Assembly (NCBI GenBank): GCA_017623505.1
Contig: JAGAOZ010000005.1
Coordinates: 176,710-240,709, forward strand
Direction: 5' to 3'
Origin: Alistipes sp.
Lineage (GTDB): Bacteria > Bacteroidota > Bacteroidia > Bacteroidales > Rikenellaceae
Length of the DNA stretch: 64,000 nucleotides
Shown here: piece by piece, positions 36,421 to 45,188 of the stretch
How positions within the stretch are numbered: the first letter of the stretch is position 1
Layout: the number at the start of each line of letters is the position of its first letter
Position numbers and translations under genes: made by a program
The notes under the pieces: generated by a model
Seen by the model: only the letters and a program-made list of their open reading frames with translations
Database searches by the model: none
Told to the model about the DNA's origin: nothing

Positions 36421-37725
36421 ATGGCTTTTTTATTTACATCAGAATCAGTTTCGGAGGGACATCCAGATAAGGTGTCGGATCAGATTTCGGACGCGATACT
36501 CGACGAGTTTCTGCGTTATGACCCACAATCAAAAGTAGCTTGTGAGACACTTTGCACCACAGGACTTGTTGTCGTGTCGGGCGAGGTGCGTTCCGAGGCG
36601 TATGTAGATGTGCAGGGTGTGGCACGTCGCGTTATTGACCGCATAGGTTACAACCGCAGCGAGTATCAGTTCGACGCTGCATCGTGCGGTATCTTGTCGG
36701 CTATCCACGAGCAATCTTCGGATATTAACCAGGGTGTAGTGCGCGAGTCGGACGAGGAGCAGGGTGCCGGTGACCAGGGTATTATGTTCGGCTATGCCTG
36801 CAACGAGACACGCGAGTATATGCCCGCTACGCTTATCCTCTCGCACGTTATCTTGAAGGAGTTGGCTGTTATCCGTCGCGAGGGTAAGCAGATGACCTAT
36901 CTGCGTCCCGACGCCAAGAGCCAGGTTACCATAGAGTACGACTCGGCAACAGGTAAGGCTCTGCGTGTGCATACTATCGTAGTTTCTACTCAGCACGATG
37001 AGTTTATCCTCCCATCGGAGGGCGTGAGCGAGAAGCAGGCTGAGCAGCAGATGCAGGAGCAGATTCGCGAGGATGTTCGCACTATACTTATCCCACGTGT
37101 TAAGGCACGTTTGGAGCGTGCAGGCGACTGCTTGGCGGAGCTTATTGGCGAGGATTATATCCTCCACGTCAATCCTACGGGTAAGTTTGTTATTGGCGGT
37201 CCTCACGGCGACACAGGTTTGACAGGCCGTAAGATTATCGTTGATACCTACGGAGGCCGTGGTGCTCACGGTGGTGGTGCTTTCTCTGGTAAGGACTCAT
37301 CGAAGGTAGACCGCTCGGCAGCCTACGCAGCACGTTATATCGCCAAGAATATGGTTGCAGCGGGTGTGGCAGATGAGATGTTGGTGCAGATTAGCTATGC
37401 TATCGGTATCGCACAGCCACTCTCGATATATGTCGATACCTACCGCTCGGAGCGTCCTGCGGCATTGAAGGGTATGACTGATGGTGAGATTGCAGAGCGT
37501 ATCGGTAAGCTCTTCGACCTGCGTCCAGCCTCTATCGTTAAGAAGTTCGGCTTGAAAAATCCTATTTTTGAGGCTACTGCATCGTATGGTCATTTCGGTA
37601 ACCGCCCATATACTCAGGTGGTTAAGCTTAGAGAGAATGGCGTAGAGGTAGAGCGAGAGATTGAGTTCTTCGGCTGGGAGCGACTCGATGCAGTGGATAT
37701 GATTCGCAAAGAGTTTGGTTTGTAG
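36421..37725 (+). CDS. metK: S-adenosylmethionine synthetase
   Basis: 434 residues. It makes SAM from methionine and ATP in the cytoplasm. It shows [20 protein letters not shown] at the N terminus, the ATP-binding motif [12 protein letters not shown], and the phosphate-binding loop [19 protein letters not shown]. It is longer than E. coli MetK because of insertions that are common in Bacteroidales. A SAM-II riboswitch in its leader indicates product feedback on expression. A terminator follows at 37837-37871. Confidence 0.96.
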   Translation: MAFLFTSESVSEGHPDKVSDQISDAILDEFLRYDPQSKVACETLCTTGLVVVSGEVRSEAYVDVQGVARRVIDRIGYNRSEYQFDAASCGILSAIHEQSSDINQGVVRESDEEQGAGDQGIMFGYACNETREYMPATLILSHVILKELAVIRREGKQMTYLRPDAKSQVTIEYDSATGKALRVHTIVVSTQHDEFILPSEGVSEKQAEQQMQEQIREDVRTILIPRVKARLERAGDCLAELIGEDYILHVNPTGKFVIGGPHGDTGLTGRKIIVDTYGGRGAHGGGAFSGKDSSKVDRSAAYAARYIAKNMVAAGVADEMLVQISYAIGIAQPLSIYVDTYRSERPAALKGMTDGEIAERIGKLFDLRPASIVKKFGLKNPIFEATASYGHFGNRPYTQVVKLRENGVEVEREIEFFGWERLDAVDMIRKEFGL

Positions 37726-37836
37726 ATTTTTCAGTGAGGTATTACTATGTTAGCGTTGATGTTCCTATACACCGCCCGCAAACTCCGCCTGCTCAAGAGG
37801 CTGAGGAGGAGAAAGTAGTATACCTTATAAATCAAT

Positions 37837-37871
37837 CAGAGGTTGTCCTGTGGGGCAACCTCTGTTGTTTT
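37837..37871. terminator. Intrinsic terminator between metK and the DUF1080 gene
   Basis: CAGAGGTTG (37837-37845) pairs with CAACCTCTG (37856-37864), extended by CC/GG, and TTGTTTTA follows on the + strand. It may also serve the converging DUF1080 gene. Confidence 0.8.
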
Positions 37872-37873
37872 AG

Positions 37874-38605
37874 CTATTTCAGCTCCTTGATTTTGATGTT
37901 CTTGAACCATACCTCGTCGCCGTGGTCTTGGAGGAGGATATGGCCCTCCGTGGCGTTGCCGAAGTTAGGCCAGTCGCGGTACTTGCTATATGCCACAAGT
38001 GCATCCCACATCTGATTCGCTCGCTCATACTCCAAGAGCTTCACGCCATTGAGCCAATGCTCGACGTGGCTATCACGCACGATAACAATAGCTGTGTTCC
38101 ACTCGCCCTTACGCACAGGCTTATCGGCAGGTGCAGGGATAAGGTCGTAGAGTGAGCCTAACTGACGGTTACCCTTAACGCCCAACTTTGCGTCGGGGTG
38201 TCGCTCGTCATCCAAAATCTGGAACTCACAGCCGATAGCCGAGCCCAAGCCCTGGTTAAGGTCGGTATTGACAAAGTATTTGATGCCACTATTAGCCCCC
38301 TCCGTGAAGAGGAAATCAACCGAGAGGATGAAGTTGCGATATTTAGCTACCGTAACGATGTCGCCACCGTTGGTTGATTCGCCTCCGTCGGCCTTATTGA
38401 CCTTCAGCACGCCATCCTCAATAGCCCATCCGTGGGCAGGAAAAGAGTCTAACTTAGCACCTCGCCAGCCCTCGGTCGATGTGCCATCCCAAAGCAGCTG
38501 CCAGCCATCACGTTTCTCTTTGCGTGAGAGAGTGTTGTCGGGTGTCTGTGCCGCAAGCGTAGAGCAGAGTGCTACGGCGGTAAATAATAAAATGATGCGT
38601 TTCAT
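37874..38605 (-). CDS. DUF1080 protein (3-keto-disaccharide hydrolase family)
   Basis: About 243 residues with a signal peptide ending in LAAQ, so it acts in the periplasm or outside. It has the DUF1080 jelly-roll pattern: [16 protein letters not shown] at the start, then [50 protein letters not shown], and the end [20 protein letters not shown]. Proteins of this family cleave 3-keto-glycosides after an oxidoreductase has oxidised the sugar at C3. It is 12 bp downstream of a Gfo/Idh/MocA oxidoreductase gene on the same strand, which fits that two-step route. The sugar is unknown. The start is ATG 38605 and not the TTG 6 bp upstream. Confidence 0.88.
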   Translation of the reverse strand: MKRIILLFTAVALCSTLAAQTPDNTLSRKEKRDGWQLLWDGTSTEGWRGAKLDSFPAHGWAIEDGVLKVNKADGGESTNGGDIVTVAKYRNFILSVDFLFTEGANSGIKYFVNTDLNQGLGSAIGCEFQILDDERHPDAKLGVKGNRQLGSLYDLIPAPADKPVRKGEWNTAIVIVRDSHVEHWLNGVKLLEYERANQMWDALVAYSKYRDWPNFGNATEGHILLQDHGDEVWFKNIKIKELK

Positions 38606-38617
38606 ATCCAAAGTCTA

Positions 38618-40033
38618 TTACAATTTATAAAATTCATCCCAACCCTTGCGTGGAGGTATGCCTGTGAGCATTGCATTGGCAAAGGCGTTGTTGGTAATCT
38701 GCTTGGTGCGAGGGTCAAAGTAGAGCTGGGTGTTGAGGCGTTGAGCCATCACGCCGAGCGAGAAGACCTGGCTCAGCACTCCGTTAATCTCAAATGGCGA
38801 ACGTGTCTTCTCCACGCCCTGACACGCCAAGAGGAAGTTCTCCCAATGGTTAGATGGGCTCTGAGGCACCTCGGGGAGCTTGTCCGCCATCTCGCGAGCC
38901 TTCTCCTCGGGGATAATCTCCAACGTGCTGCCGTGGCTACCGCCCTTGAAAATCAAATCCTTAGAGTATATAATCTTACCCGGGAAGAGCGTCGCATTGT
39001 TGGTATCGCCCTGGTTTGTTGCAGGAATATTAGGGTCTAAGCCCGATACTCCGTAGCCCGCAGGGATAGGTGGCAGGTTATCTAAGCCGTCGTACCACGT
39101 TACATCGACAGGTGGCATACCCTTACGTTGTGGGAAGCGGAAGAGGATAGTCGAGGAGTAGGGGAAGAAGTAGTCGTTGTGGCCCTTGGAGTAGAGCATC
39201 GAAATCTCGTATGGCAAGCCCAACTCCAAAAATTCGTGTACCGTATCCAAGATATGTGCTCCCCAGTCGCCCAAAGCACCCATACCGAAGTCGTACCAGC
39301 AACGCCACTGTCCCTGGTGGTAGTCGTGGTGGTAGTCGTGGTGGGCAGCCGCACAGAGCCAAGTGTCCCAATCCATATCGGGTGGCAGCTGCTCGCCTGC
39401 GGGGAACTTCTCTATGTTGCTGTCCCAGCCGTGCCAACGACGTGCGTTGTTCATGTGGGCTGTGACGGCTGTCACATCCTTGATTATGCCGGCATCCATC
39501 CACGCCTTAAATTGGAAATAGTTAGCCTCCGAGTGGCCCTGATTACCCACCTGCGTAGCCAAATGAGGGCGTTTGCGTGCCGCCTCCATCAACAGCTCCG
39601 CCTCGTAGAAGGTGCGCGCCAAAGGCTTCTCGACGTAGACGTGCTTGCCCGAAGCCAAAGCCAACATCGTGATAGGGAAGTGTGAGTGGTCTGGGGTGGC
39701 TATGGCAACAGCATCGAAGAGGTTTGACGCCTTGTCGAACATCTGACGGAAGTCGCGGAACTGCTTTGCCTTGGGGTACATCGAGATAACCTTCTGGGTG
39801 TGAGGTGCTCCCATATCGACATCGCACAGGGCAGTAACCTCGACCATACCTGTTCGGGCGAAATCATTAATAATCTGTTCGCCACGATTGCCGATACCGA
39901 TGTAGGCTATCTTGACCTTCTCTCCTCGGCGGTTGCGATTGGCGACTACATCACGCGCATTGGCGATGTTGCCCATAACAAGAGAAGCCCCTGCAAGGGC
40001 CATAGTAGTTAGAAACTCTTTACGTGTTGCCAT
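38618..40033 (-). CDS. Gfo/Idh/MocA family oxidoreductase, exported
   Basis: 471 residues. The N terminus TRKEFLTTMALAGASLVMG looks like a twin-arginine signal with Arg-Lys in place of Arg-Arg. The Rossmann domain follows (VKIAYIGIGNRG, with the GxGxxG dinucleotide site) and the family motif HVYVEKPLARTF. The second domain contains the bacterial-type C-terminal region (WYDFGMGALGDWGAHILD). Members oxidise or reduce sugars with a tightly bound or exchangeable NAD(P). Paired with the DUF1080 gene 12 bp downstream, I infer C3 oxidation of a glycoside. No sugar transporter is adjacent. Confidence 0.88.
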   Translation of the reverse strand: MATRKEFLTTMALAGASLVMGNIANARDVVANRNRRGEKVKIAYIGIGNRGEQIINDFARTGMVEVTALCDVDMGAPHTQKVISMYPKAKQFRDFRQMFDKASNLFDAVAIATPDHSHFPITMLALASGKHVYVEKPLARTFYEAELLMEAARKRPHLATQVGNQGHSEANYFQFKAWMDAGIIKDVTAVTAHMNNARRWHGWDSNIEKFPAGEQLPPDMDWDTWLCAAAHHDYHHDYHQGQWRCWYDFGMGALGDWGAHILDTVHEFLELGLPYEISMLYSKGHNDYFFPYSSTILFRFPQRKGMPPVDVTWYDGLDNLPPIPAGYGVSGLDPNIPATNQGDTNNATLFPGKIIYSKDLIFKGGSHGSTLEIIPEEKAREMADKLPEVPQSPSNHWENFLLACQGVEKTRSPFEINGVLSQVFSLGVMAQRLNTQLYFDPRTKQITNNAFANAMLTGIPPRKGWDEFYKL

Positions 40034-40222
40034 AATACAATAGTGTTGTCGTTATTAGCGACATTGATAACTAAGAGTGTGTTGTATCACAAAGATATAA
40101 TCTTTTTTTGATATAAAATGCGATTTTAAAGAGTATGAAAGTATTGGTTTATGACAAATTAGTTTTTATTATCGTAATTTATTTCTAATTTTGTACTGTA
40201 TTGCTAATCTAATTATTAAGAG

Positions 40223-41311
40223 ATGGAGTTTACTTGTAAAGATTGCGGAGCAAAGGTGAGTGACAAGATGCTCTTCTGCCCGAAGTGTGGACAGATATTG
40301 GAAGTTCCCAAAGATTTAGCTGTGGAGGGTGGCCAACAACCCTTTGGTGGTGTGCCAACGGAGAAGAAACCTTCGTTTATGTCATTCAAAAGACCTTTTA
40401 TCTGGATAATTTTATCGTTGTTATTGACTTTGGCAATAGCGGCGGTTGCGCTTTTGGCGATTTATTCGGGTCTTAAAAAAGATAAGGGTGCCGCTCCTGC
40501 TGAGCAAGCAGCGATGACCAAAAAGGATGCCGCTCCTGCTAAAGAAGCAGAAGCAACTCTTGCGGAGGCGTGTGAGGCCGTAGCAGTGGAGGCAGAGCCA
40601 ATAGATTTTTTTGATACGACAGGATGGGCTATCGATCAAGGGGAGTTTGATTATGGTACAATCAGCACTCTGAATTATAATACATACAGAGCCAGAACAT
40701 CGCAAATGTGTCAGTACTACTATAGCTGGGCAAATGCAGGTATAGATATGCAGACATATACGACAGCTGTGAGCTTTGCGAAGGTTACACGTCTGAGAAG
40801 TAACCCTTGGATTTCGGAATACAATATCAAAGGAAGTATAAACTATGGCGATAAGGTAGTTGTCCAAGAGTTTTCATCGGGTGGCGATTGGTGCTATGTT
40901 GAAGTAACCGGAATGGGATACACGGGATATGTGAGCCGTGATTTCTTGATGTCGCAGAGCGATTTTAATATATATAGAACGGTGGAGTTAAACTCGTTCT
41001 ATCTGAATGATACCTTGACAGAGGCTAAACAACGTCACGCATTGGTGGATGTGGTGAAAAGCTTAGTTGCAAGTCAATATATGAGTGATGTTAAGGTTTA
41101 CGATTTCCAGAAATATTATATTGATGAATCAACGACGATAGGTGTGTATAAGATAGGCCATCAGTGGGCAAATAATACGTTGTTGGTAGCAGTCGAGTTT
41201 GTGACGGGTAATGAGGGTCATAGATTTATAGGAGCTGTGCCCGGAGATGTGGTGGATTCGATAGAGCGTGATTATAACGGAGGTTATCAGATTGATTTTA
41301 AGAAGAGATAA
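40223..41311 (+). CDS. Zinc-ribbon, single-pass membrane, SH3-like domain protein
   Basis: 362 residues. A C4 zinc ribbon (CKDCGAKVSDKMLFCPKCG, residues about 5-23) lies in the cytoplasm, followed by a membrane helix (about 58-82, IWIILSLLLTLAIAAVALL), an Ala/Glu-rich spacer and an exported part with a bacterial SH3-like fold (VTRLRSNPWISEYNIKGSIN, WCYVEVTGMGYTGYVSRDFL). SH3-type domains often bind the cell wall. The next two genes on the strand are an L,D-transpeptidase and a DegP-like protease, so an envelope sensing or wall-binding role is inferred. The function is not known. Confidence 0.75.
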   Translation: MEFTCKDCGAKVSDKMLFCPKCGQILEVPKDLAVEGGQQPFGGVPTEKKPSFMSFKRPFIWIILSLLLTLAIAAVALLAIYSGLKKDKGAAPAEQAAMTKKDAAPAKEAEATLAEACEAVAVEAEPIDFFDTTGWAIDQGEFDYGTISTLNYNTYRARTSQMCQYYYSWANAGIDMQTYTTAVSFAKVTRLRSNPWISEYNIKGSINYGDKVVVQEFSSGGDWCYVEVTGMGYTGYVSRDFLMSQSDFNIYRTVELNSFYLNDTLTEAKQRHALVDVVKSLVASQYMSDVKVYDFQKYYIDESTTIGVYKIGHQWANNTLLVAVEFVTGNEGHRFIGAVPGDVVDSIERDYNGGYQIDFKKR

Positions 41312-41332
41312 TTAATGAAATAGATAGAGAGT

Positions 41333-42262
41333 ATGAGTAATTTTGCTAAAGGATTATTGCTTGTGGCCGTGGTGACGGCAGTGGTAGTAGGTTTTATTGT
41401 CTTTGGTGACCAACAGCCTGAACAAGCAGCAGAAACTGTAACAAGCCAACAGACGGCTGTGGCGGATGATACCGATGCACAGCCCCAACAACAAGAGAAT
41501 AAGAAGACAGAGCAGCCTGTGGGAGATAAGGGTAAGGCGGATCATATCGTGATTTCTAAGCAGGACTTGACGTTGTCGCTGTATGATAGTGAGAAGAAGC
41601 TGATATGTCGATTCCCGGTGGCTGTGGGTAAGAATTATGGTAATAAACAGCGTTCGGGAGATATGAAGACTCCTGAAGGAGAGTTTAGCGTGCAGATGAT
41701 TCAGCCTGCTTCGACTTGGGGGCACGACTTTGGTGACGGTAAGGGTTGGATTCCTAACTGTTATGGTAATTGGTTTATCAGATTGAGTACACCGCCTCAT
41801 AAGGGAATCGGAATACACGGCACGCATGCTCCGGAGTCTATAGGAACACGTGCTACGGAGGGTTGTATCCGTTTGGAGAATAAGATGCTTGATAGTTTGA
41901 AGCCTATGGTTAAGGTGGGAATGAAGGTTACAATCTTGAGCTCAGACAAGGACCAGGCGGAGGATGCTAAGCTTAGAGGTGATAAACCGTCAGAGCCACA
42001 GAAACAGGTTGCTGAGCAGCCTAAAGAGCAGCCTAAGACTGATACCAAGCCAGAATCTAAGCCAGAGGCAGAGGTGAAACCTGAATCAAAGTCGAGCGAG
42101 CAATCAACAGACGAGGGTGAGCTGTGGCATACAATTGTTGAAGGTGATAAGTTCTACGATTTGGCAAAGCAGTATGGCACAACGCAGAAGGCGGTAGAGG
42201 AGTTGAATCCCGGTGTAGATCCAACAAAATTGCAAATTGGACAGAAAGTAAGGATTAAGTAG
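41333..42262 (+). CDS. L,D-transpeptidase with C-terminal LysM
   Basis: 309 residues. It is anchored by an N-terminal helix (GLLLVAVVTAVVVGFIVFG) and has a YkuD domain (about 70-205) with HGTHAPESIG and the catalytic Cys178 in EGCIRLEN, a Pro/Glu/Lys-rich linker, and one C-terminal LysM that binds glycan (WHTIVEGDKFYDLAKQYGTT). It forms 3-3 links in peptidoglycan or attaches proteins to it. The gap to the upstream zinc-ribbon gene is 21 bp, so the two are probably co-transcribed. A terminator follows at 42280. Confidence 0.9.
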   Translation: MSNFAKGLLLVAVVTAVVVGFIVFGDQQPEQAAETVTSQQTAVADDTDAQPQQQENKKTEQPVGDKGKADHIVISKQDLTLSLYDSEKKLICRFPVAVGKNYGNKQRSGDMKTPEGEFSVQMIQPASTWGHDFGDGKGWIPNCYGNWFIRLSTPPHKGIGIHGTHAPESIGTRATEGCIRLENKMLDSLKPMVKVGMKVTILSSDKDQAEDAKLRGDKPSEPQKQVAEQPKEQPKTDTKPESKPEAEVKPESKSSEQSTDEGELWHTIVEGDKFYDLAKQYGTTQKAVEELNPGVDPTKLQIGQKVRIK

Positions 42263-42279
42263 TATAAATTGCAAAAAAA

Positions 42280-42316
42280 AATCCGGCTTGAGATAATATC
42301 AGGCCGGAATTTTGCG
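42280..42316 (+). terminator. Intrinsic terminator after the L,D-transpeptidase gene
   Basis: AATCCGGC (42280-42287) pairs with GCCGGAATT (42303-42311), then TTTGCGTTTA. The A-run before the stem makes it potentially bidirectional. Confidence 0.75.
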
Positions 42317-42389
42317 TTTATAGAGAGAAAAATTGATGAAAATGCCTATGGGAAAAACCTACTTGGATTAGTTTATATATTTTGTGATT

Positions 42390-43919
42390 ATGAAAAAGAC
42401 AATAATTATTGTAGGTGCAATTCTTGCCTCTGTTACTCTTGGAGGCATAATTGGGTATGGAGCGACAATGCTTGGTCGCGATAATAAGGTTTTTGAGTCA
42501 GATGAAGTGTTTGCTCAGTCTGAAGATAGTCAAATAGAGGTGTCGGATGAGTGGTTGGCAAGCTCAGAGGAGCAGGCGAAAGCCTCTTTTGCATCGTATC
42601 AGATGGATAGTTATCCCGATTTGACGTTTGCAGCAGAGAAGGCAGTAAAAGCAGTTGTGAATATTGAGACCATACGAGAGGTGTCGTATGGCGGAGGATA
42701 TGAGTATTATGACCCGTTTTATGAGTTTTTCGGTATACCATACTCGCGTGGAGGTGGGCAGCCCCAGAAGCAGGAGCAGCGTTCGGGTGGCTCAGGTGTG
42801 ATAATCTCGCCTGATGGATATATCGTAACAAATAACCACGTTGTTGAGGGGGCTACAAAACTGAAGGTAAAACTCAACGATGGTCGTAGCTTTGAAGCAG
42901 AGCTTGTAGGTGCTGACCCTACGACAGATGTTGCTCTTATCAAGGTTGATGGCGAGAATCTGCCAACAATTCCTTTTGGTAAGTCGGATGATTTGCGTCT
43001 GGGAGAGTGGGTGTTGGCTATCGGTTCGCCATTTGATTTGCAATCGACCATCACAGCCGGTATTGTAAGCGCAAAGGCTCGTCAGTTGGGTGTTATACCG
43101 GGCGAGATGAGCGTGGAGTCTTTTATCCAGACAGATGCAGCGGTGAATCCGGGTAATTCGGGTGGTGCATTGGTAAATACTCGCGGAGAGTTGGTTGGAA
43201 TCAATACCGTGATTAAATCCTCGACAGGTAGCTATATCGGATATTCGTTTGCTGTGCCGGAGACTATCGTACGCAAGGTTGTGCTCGACTTGAAGGAGTT
43301 TGGTGTAGTGCAGCGAGCTATCCTCGGTGTGAGATACAGAGTGATAGATGACGAGTTTATAGAGTATCTTGGCGAGGAGCTGGGAATCAGCAAGGCAGGA
43401 GGCCTCTATATAGACAGCGTAGTTGAGGATAGTGCAGCAGCGGATGCTGGTCTAAGGAAGGGCGATATTATTACGGCTATTGACGGTGTGGCAACTAATG
43501 ACAACTCAGTGTTGATGGAGCGTATAGCTAAGTGCCGCCCTAACGATAAGGTGGAGATTGAGTATCTGCGTAACGATGTGAAGAAGAAGGTTACTGTGAC
43601 GCTGAAGAATAAGGTGGGCAAGAAGGAGCCCGTAACACGCGAGACAAAGGATATAGCCGAGATGTTAGGTGGCGAGTTTGCTAACTTGAGTAAGGAGGCA
43701 TGCCAGGAGTTGGAGTTGCGTGGTGGCGTGCAGGTGACGAGCGTTAAGCAGGGCGGCTTGTTGGCTCGTTCGGGTGTCAAGCGTGGTTTTGTTATCACCT
43801 ATATCAATGACCGACCTGTCTACTCGGTAGATGATATGATGAAGATTAGAGATAAGATAGAGTCAATAGATGGTGTCTATCCAAATGGTCGAGCACTGCG
43901 TTATGTTATAGTAGAGTAA
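42390..43919 (+). CDS. degP: DegP/HtrA family periplasmic serine protease
   Basis: About 509 residues. An N-terminal membrane segment or signal is followed by a trypsin-like domain with the triad His150 (TNNHVVEGA), Asp180 (TDVALIK) and Ser257 (NPGNSGGAL), then two PDZ domains (about 310-400 and 415-500). It degrades or refolds damaged envelope proteins. The start is ATG 42390, directly before KKTIIIVGAILASV; a GTG lies 6 bp upstream. It is followed by a two-way terminator at 43945. Confidence 0.94.
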   Translation: MKKTIIIVGAILASVTLGGIIGYGATMLGRDNKVFESDEVFAQSEDSQIEVSDEWLASSEEQAKASFASYQMDSYPDLTFAAEKAVKAVVNIETIREVSYGGGYEYYDPFYEFFGIPYSRGGGQPQKQEQRSGGSGVIISPDGYIVTNNHVVEGATKLKVKLNDGRSFEAELVGADPTTDVALIKVDGENLPTIPFGKSDDLRLGEWVLAIGSPFDLQSTITAGIVSAKARQLGVIPGEMSVESFIQTDAAVNPGNSGGALVNTRGELVGINTVIKSSTGSYIGYSFAVPETIVRKVVLDLKEFGVVQRAILGVRYRVIDDEFIEYLGEELGISKAGGLYIDSVVEDSAAADAGLRKGDIITAIDGVATNDNSVLMERIAKCRPNDKVEIEYLRNDVKKKVTVTLKNKVGKKEPVTRETKDIAEMLGGEFANLSKEACQELELRGGVQVTSVKQGGLLARSGVKRGFVITYINDRPVYSVDDMMKIRDKIESIDGVYPNGRALRYVIVE

Positions 43920-43944
43920 TCTGTCGGATAGGATAAGATACATG

Positions 43945-43979
43945 AAGAGTCGTCAGCGTGTGCTTGACGACTCTTTTAT
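43945..43979. terminator. Bidirectional intrinsic terminator between degP and trmB
   Basis: A perfect 11-bp stem (43945-43955 with 43965-43975), then TTTTATTTT on the + strand. Confidence 0.88.
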
Positions 43980-43982
43980 TTT

Positions 43983-44726
43983 CTATTTGCGGGCCTCCTC
44001 GTTGTCTTTCTCCAATTTGTCATCCTCCTCCCAGTCAAACATTGGGAAGGTGGTCTGCTTGCCGAGTGAGAAACGAGTGTATGTGATAGGCAGTCCTCGT
44101 TGGAGGAACATCTGCTCATAGGCGGTCTTGACCGATAGCTTCTCATCGGCGAAGCCTGTGCCATAGATGTCGCTGTTGGATGCCTCACACTTCAAACCGA
44201 AATGCTCCACCACAGCGTTGGTATAGCCGTAGAGGTGCTGCGAGTCGGTCTTTAGGTTAATCCATCCATCCTGCTTAAGGAACTTGGCATAGTACTCCAG
44301 AAAAATAGGCGACGTAAGACGCTTCTTTGCACGTCGTGTCTTGAGCTGTGGGTCGGGGAAGGTAATCCATATCTCCGACACCTCGCCCTCGGCAAAGAAC
44401 GAGTTGATAAACTCTATGCGGGTGCGGATGAAAGCAACGTTCGGCATCTTCTGCTCTGTGGCAGTCTTAGCTCCTCGCCACATTCTGGCTCCCTTGATGT
44501 CGATACCTATGTAGTTTGCGTTGGGGTTACGCTCCGCTAAGGCAATGGTGTACTCGCCCTTACCGCAACCCAACTCAAGAATGATAGGGTTGTCGTTATG
44601 AAAGAACTCTTCGCCCCAATGGCCCTTGAGAGGGTGGTCCTTATGGAAAATATCGTCAAAGTCCGGCTGTATCATACAGCTAAACGTCTCATTCTCGGCA
44701 AATCTGCGTAATTTATCTTTTCCCAT
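43983..44726 (-). CDS. trmB: tRNA (guanine-N7-)-methyltransferase
   Basis: 247 residues. It methylates G46 of tRNA using SAM. It shows the SAM-binding motif LELGCGKGEYTIALAERNP, the family motifs NYIGIDIKGARMWRGAKTA and ITFPDPQLKTRRAKKRL, and a C-terminal YEQMFLQRGLPITYTRFSL. It is the last gene of the ricT-gldH-trmB run, 6 bp after gldH. A short acidic and basic tail (DWEEDDKLEKDNEEARK) extends past the domain. Confidence 0.93.
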   Translation of the reverse strand: MGKDKLRRFAENETFSCMIQPDFDDIFHKDHPLKGHWGEEFFHNDNPIILELGCGKGEYTIALAERNPNANYIGIDIKGARMWRGAKTATEQKMPNVAFIRTRIEFINSFFAEGEVSEIWITFPDPQLKTRRAKKRLTSPIFLEYYAKFLKQDGWINLKTDSQHLYGYTNAVVEHFGLKCEASNSDIYGTGFADEKLSVKTAYEQMFLQRGLPITYTRFSLGKQTTFPMFDWEEDDKLEKDNEEARK

Positions 44727-44732
44727 TCCCTA

Positions 44733-45176
44733 TTATTGTTGATGTTTGAAGGTAAAACCTGCTGCCTCCACACCTTCAAGGGGTGACGAAGGACGCATAG
44801 TGTAGTAATAAGGACCGCTTTTAGGCATCACGACAGATGTACGGTATGGTATCACTATATCTCTTGCAGAGGCGCCAGGAGCCTGTTTAGTCGTTGGTGT
44901 GTGAATAGTTACAATCTCGGAGGTGTGCATCGAGTCGGGGGTAGTAACCGATACTATCATCTGGCAGCTTTGGGCCGTATAGCGGCTATTGACATGGAGG
45001 ACCATATCAATATTGTAAGTGGAGTTGTCCTCGACGTTGTTAAATTCCAACACCACATCCTCTCGCCAAGATGAGATATTTACATCCTCCATAAGCGTAA
45101 TATCGTTACTGCCGCACGATGTAAGCCATAGCGCAGCACCAAAAATAGATGCAATCAGATGTGTAAATATCCTCAT
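44733..45176 (-). CDS. gldH: GldH family lipoprotein
   Basis: 147 residues with lipobox LTSC (Cys21). The body matches the GldH family (LMEDVNISSWREDVVLEFNN, VIPYRTSVVMPKSGPYYYTM). GldH belongs to the gliding and type IX secretion gene set in Flavobacteria but is also found in non-gliding Bacteroidales, where its role is unclear. It lies between ricT and trmB with gaps of 12 and 6 bp, so it is co-transcribed with them. Confidence 0.88.
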   Translation of the reverse strand: MRIFTHLIASIFGAALWLTSCGSNDITLMEDVNISSWREDVVLEFNNVEDNSTYNIDMVLHVNSRYTAQSCQMIVSVTTPDSMHTSEIVTIHTPTTKQAPGASARDIVIPYRTSVVMPKSGPYYYTMRPSSPLEGVEAAGFTFKHQQ

Positions 45177-45188
45177 CAGACGGCAGAA

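Noticed and set aside
36529..37269. Long - strand ORF of 246 codons opposite metK
   Set aside because: Shadow of metK, which has all family motifs.
37747..37818. ORF of 23 codons after metK encoding a hydrophobic start and a very basic end
   Set aside because: Too short to support without homology or a ribosome site; it lies between the metK stop and its terminator, so it is translatable in principle but not called.
39128..39685. + strand ORF opposite the Gfo/Idh/MocA gene
   Set aside because: Low-complexity shadow of a clearly recognised gene.
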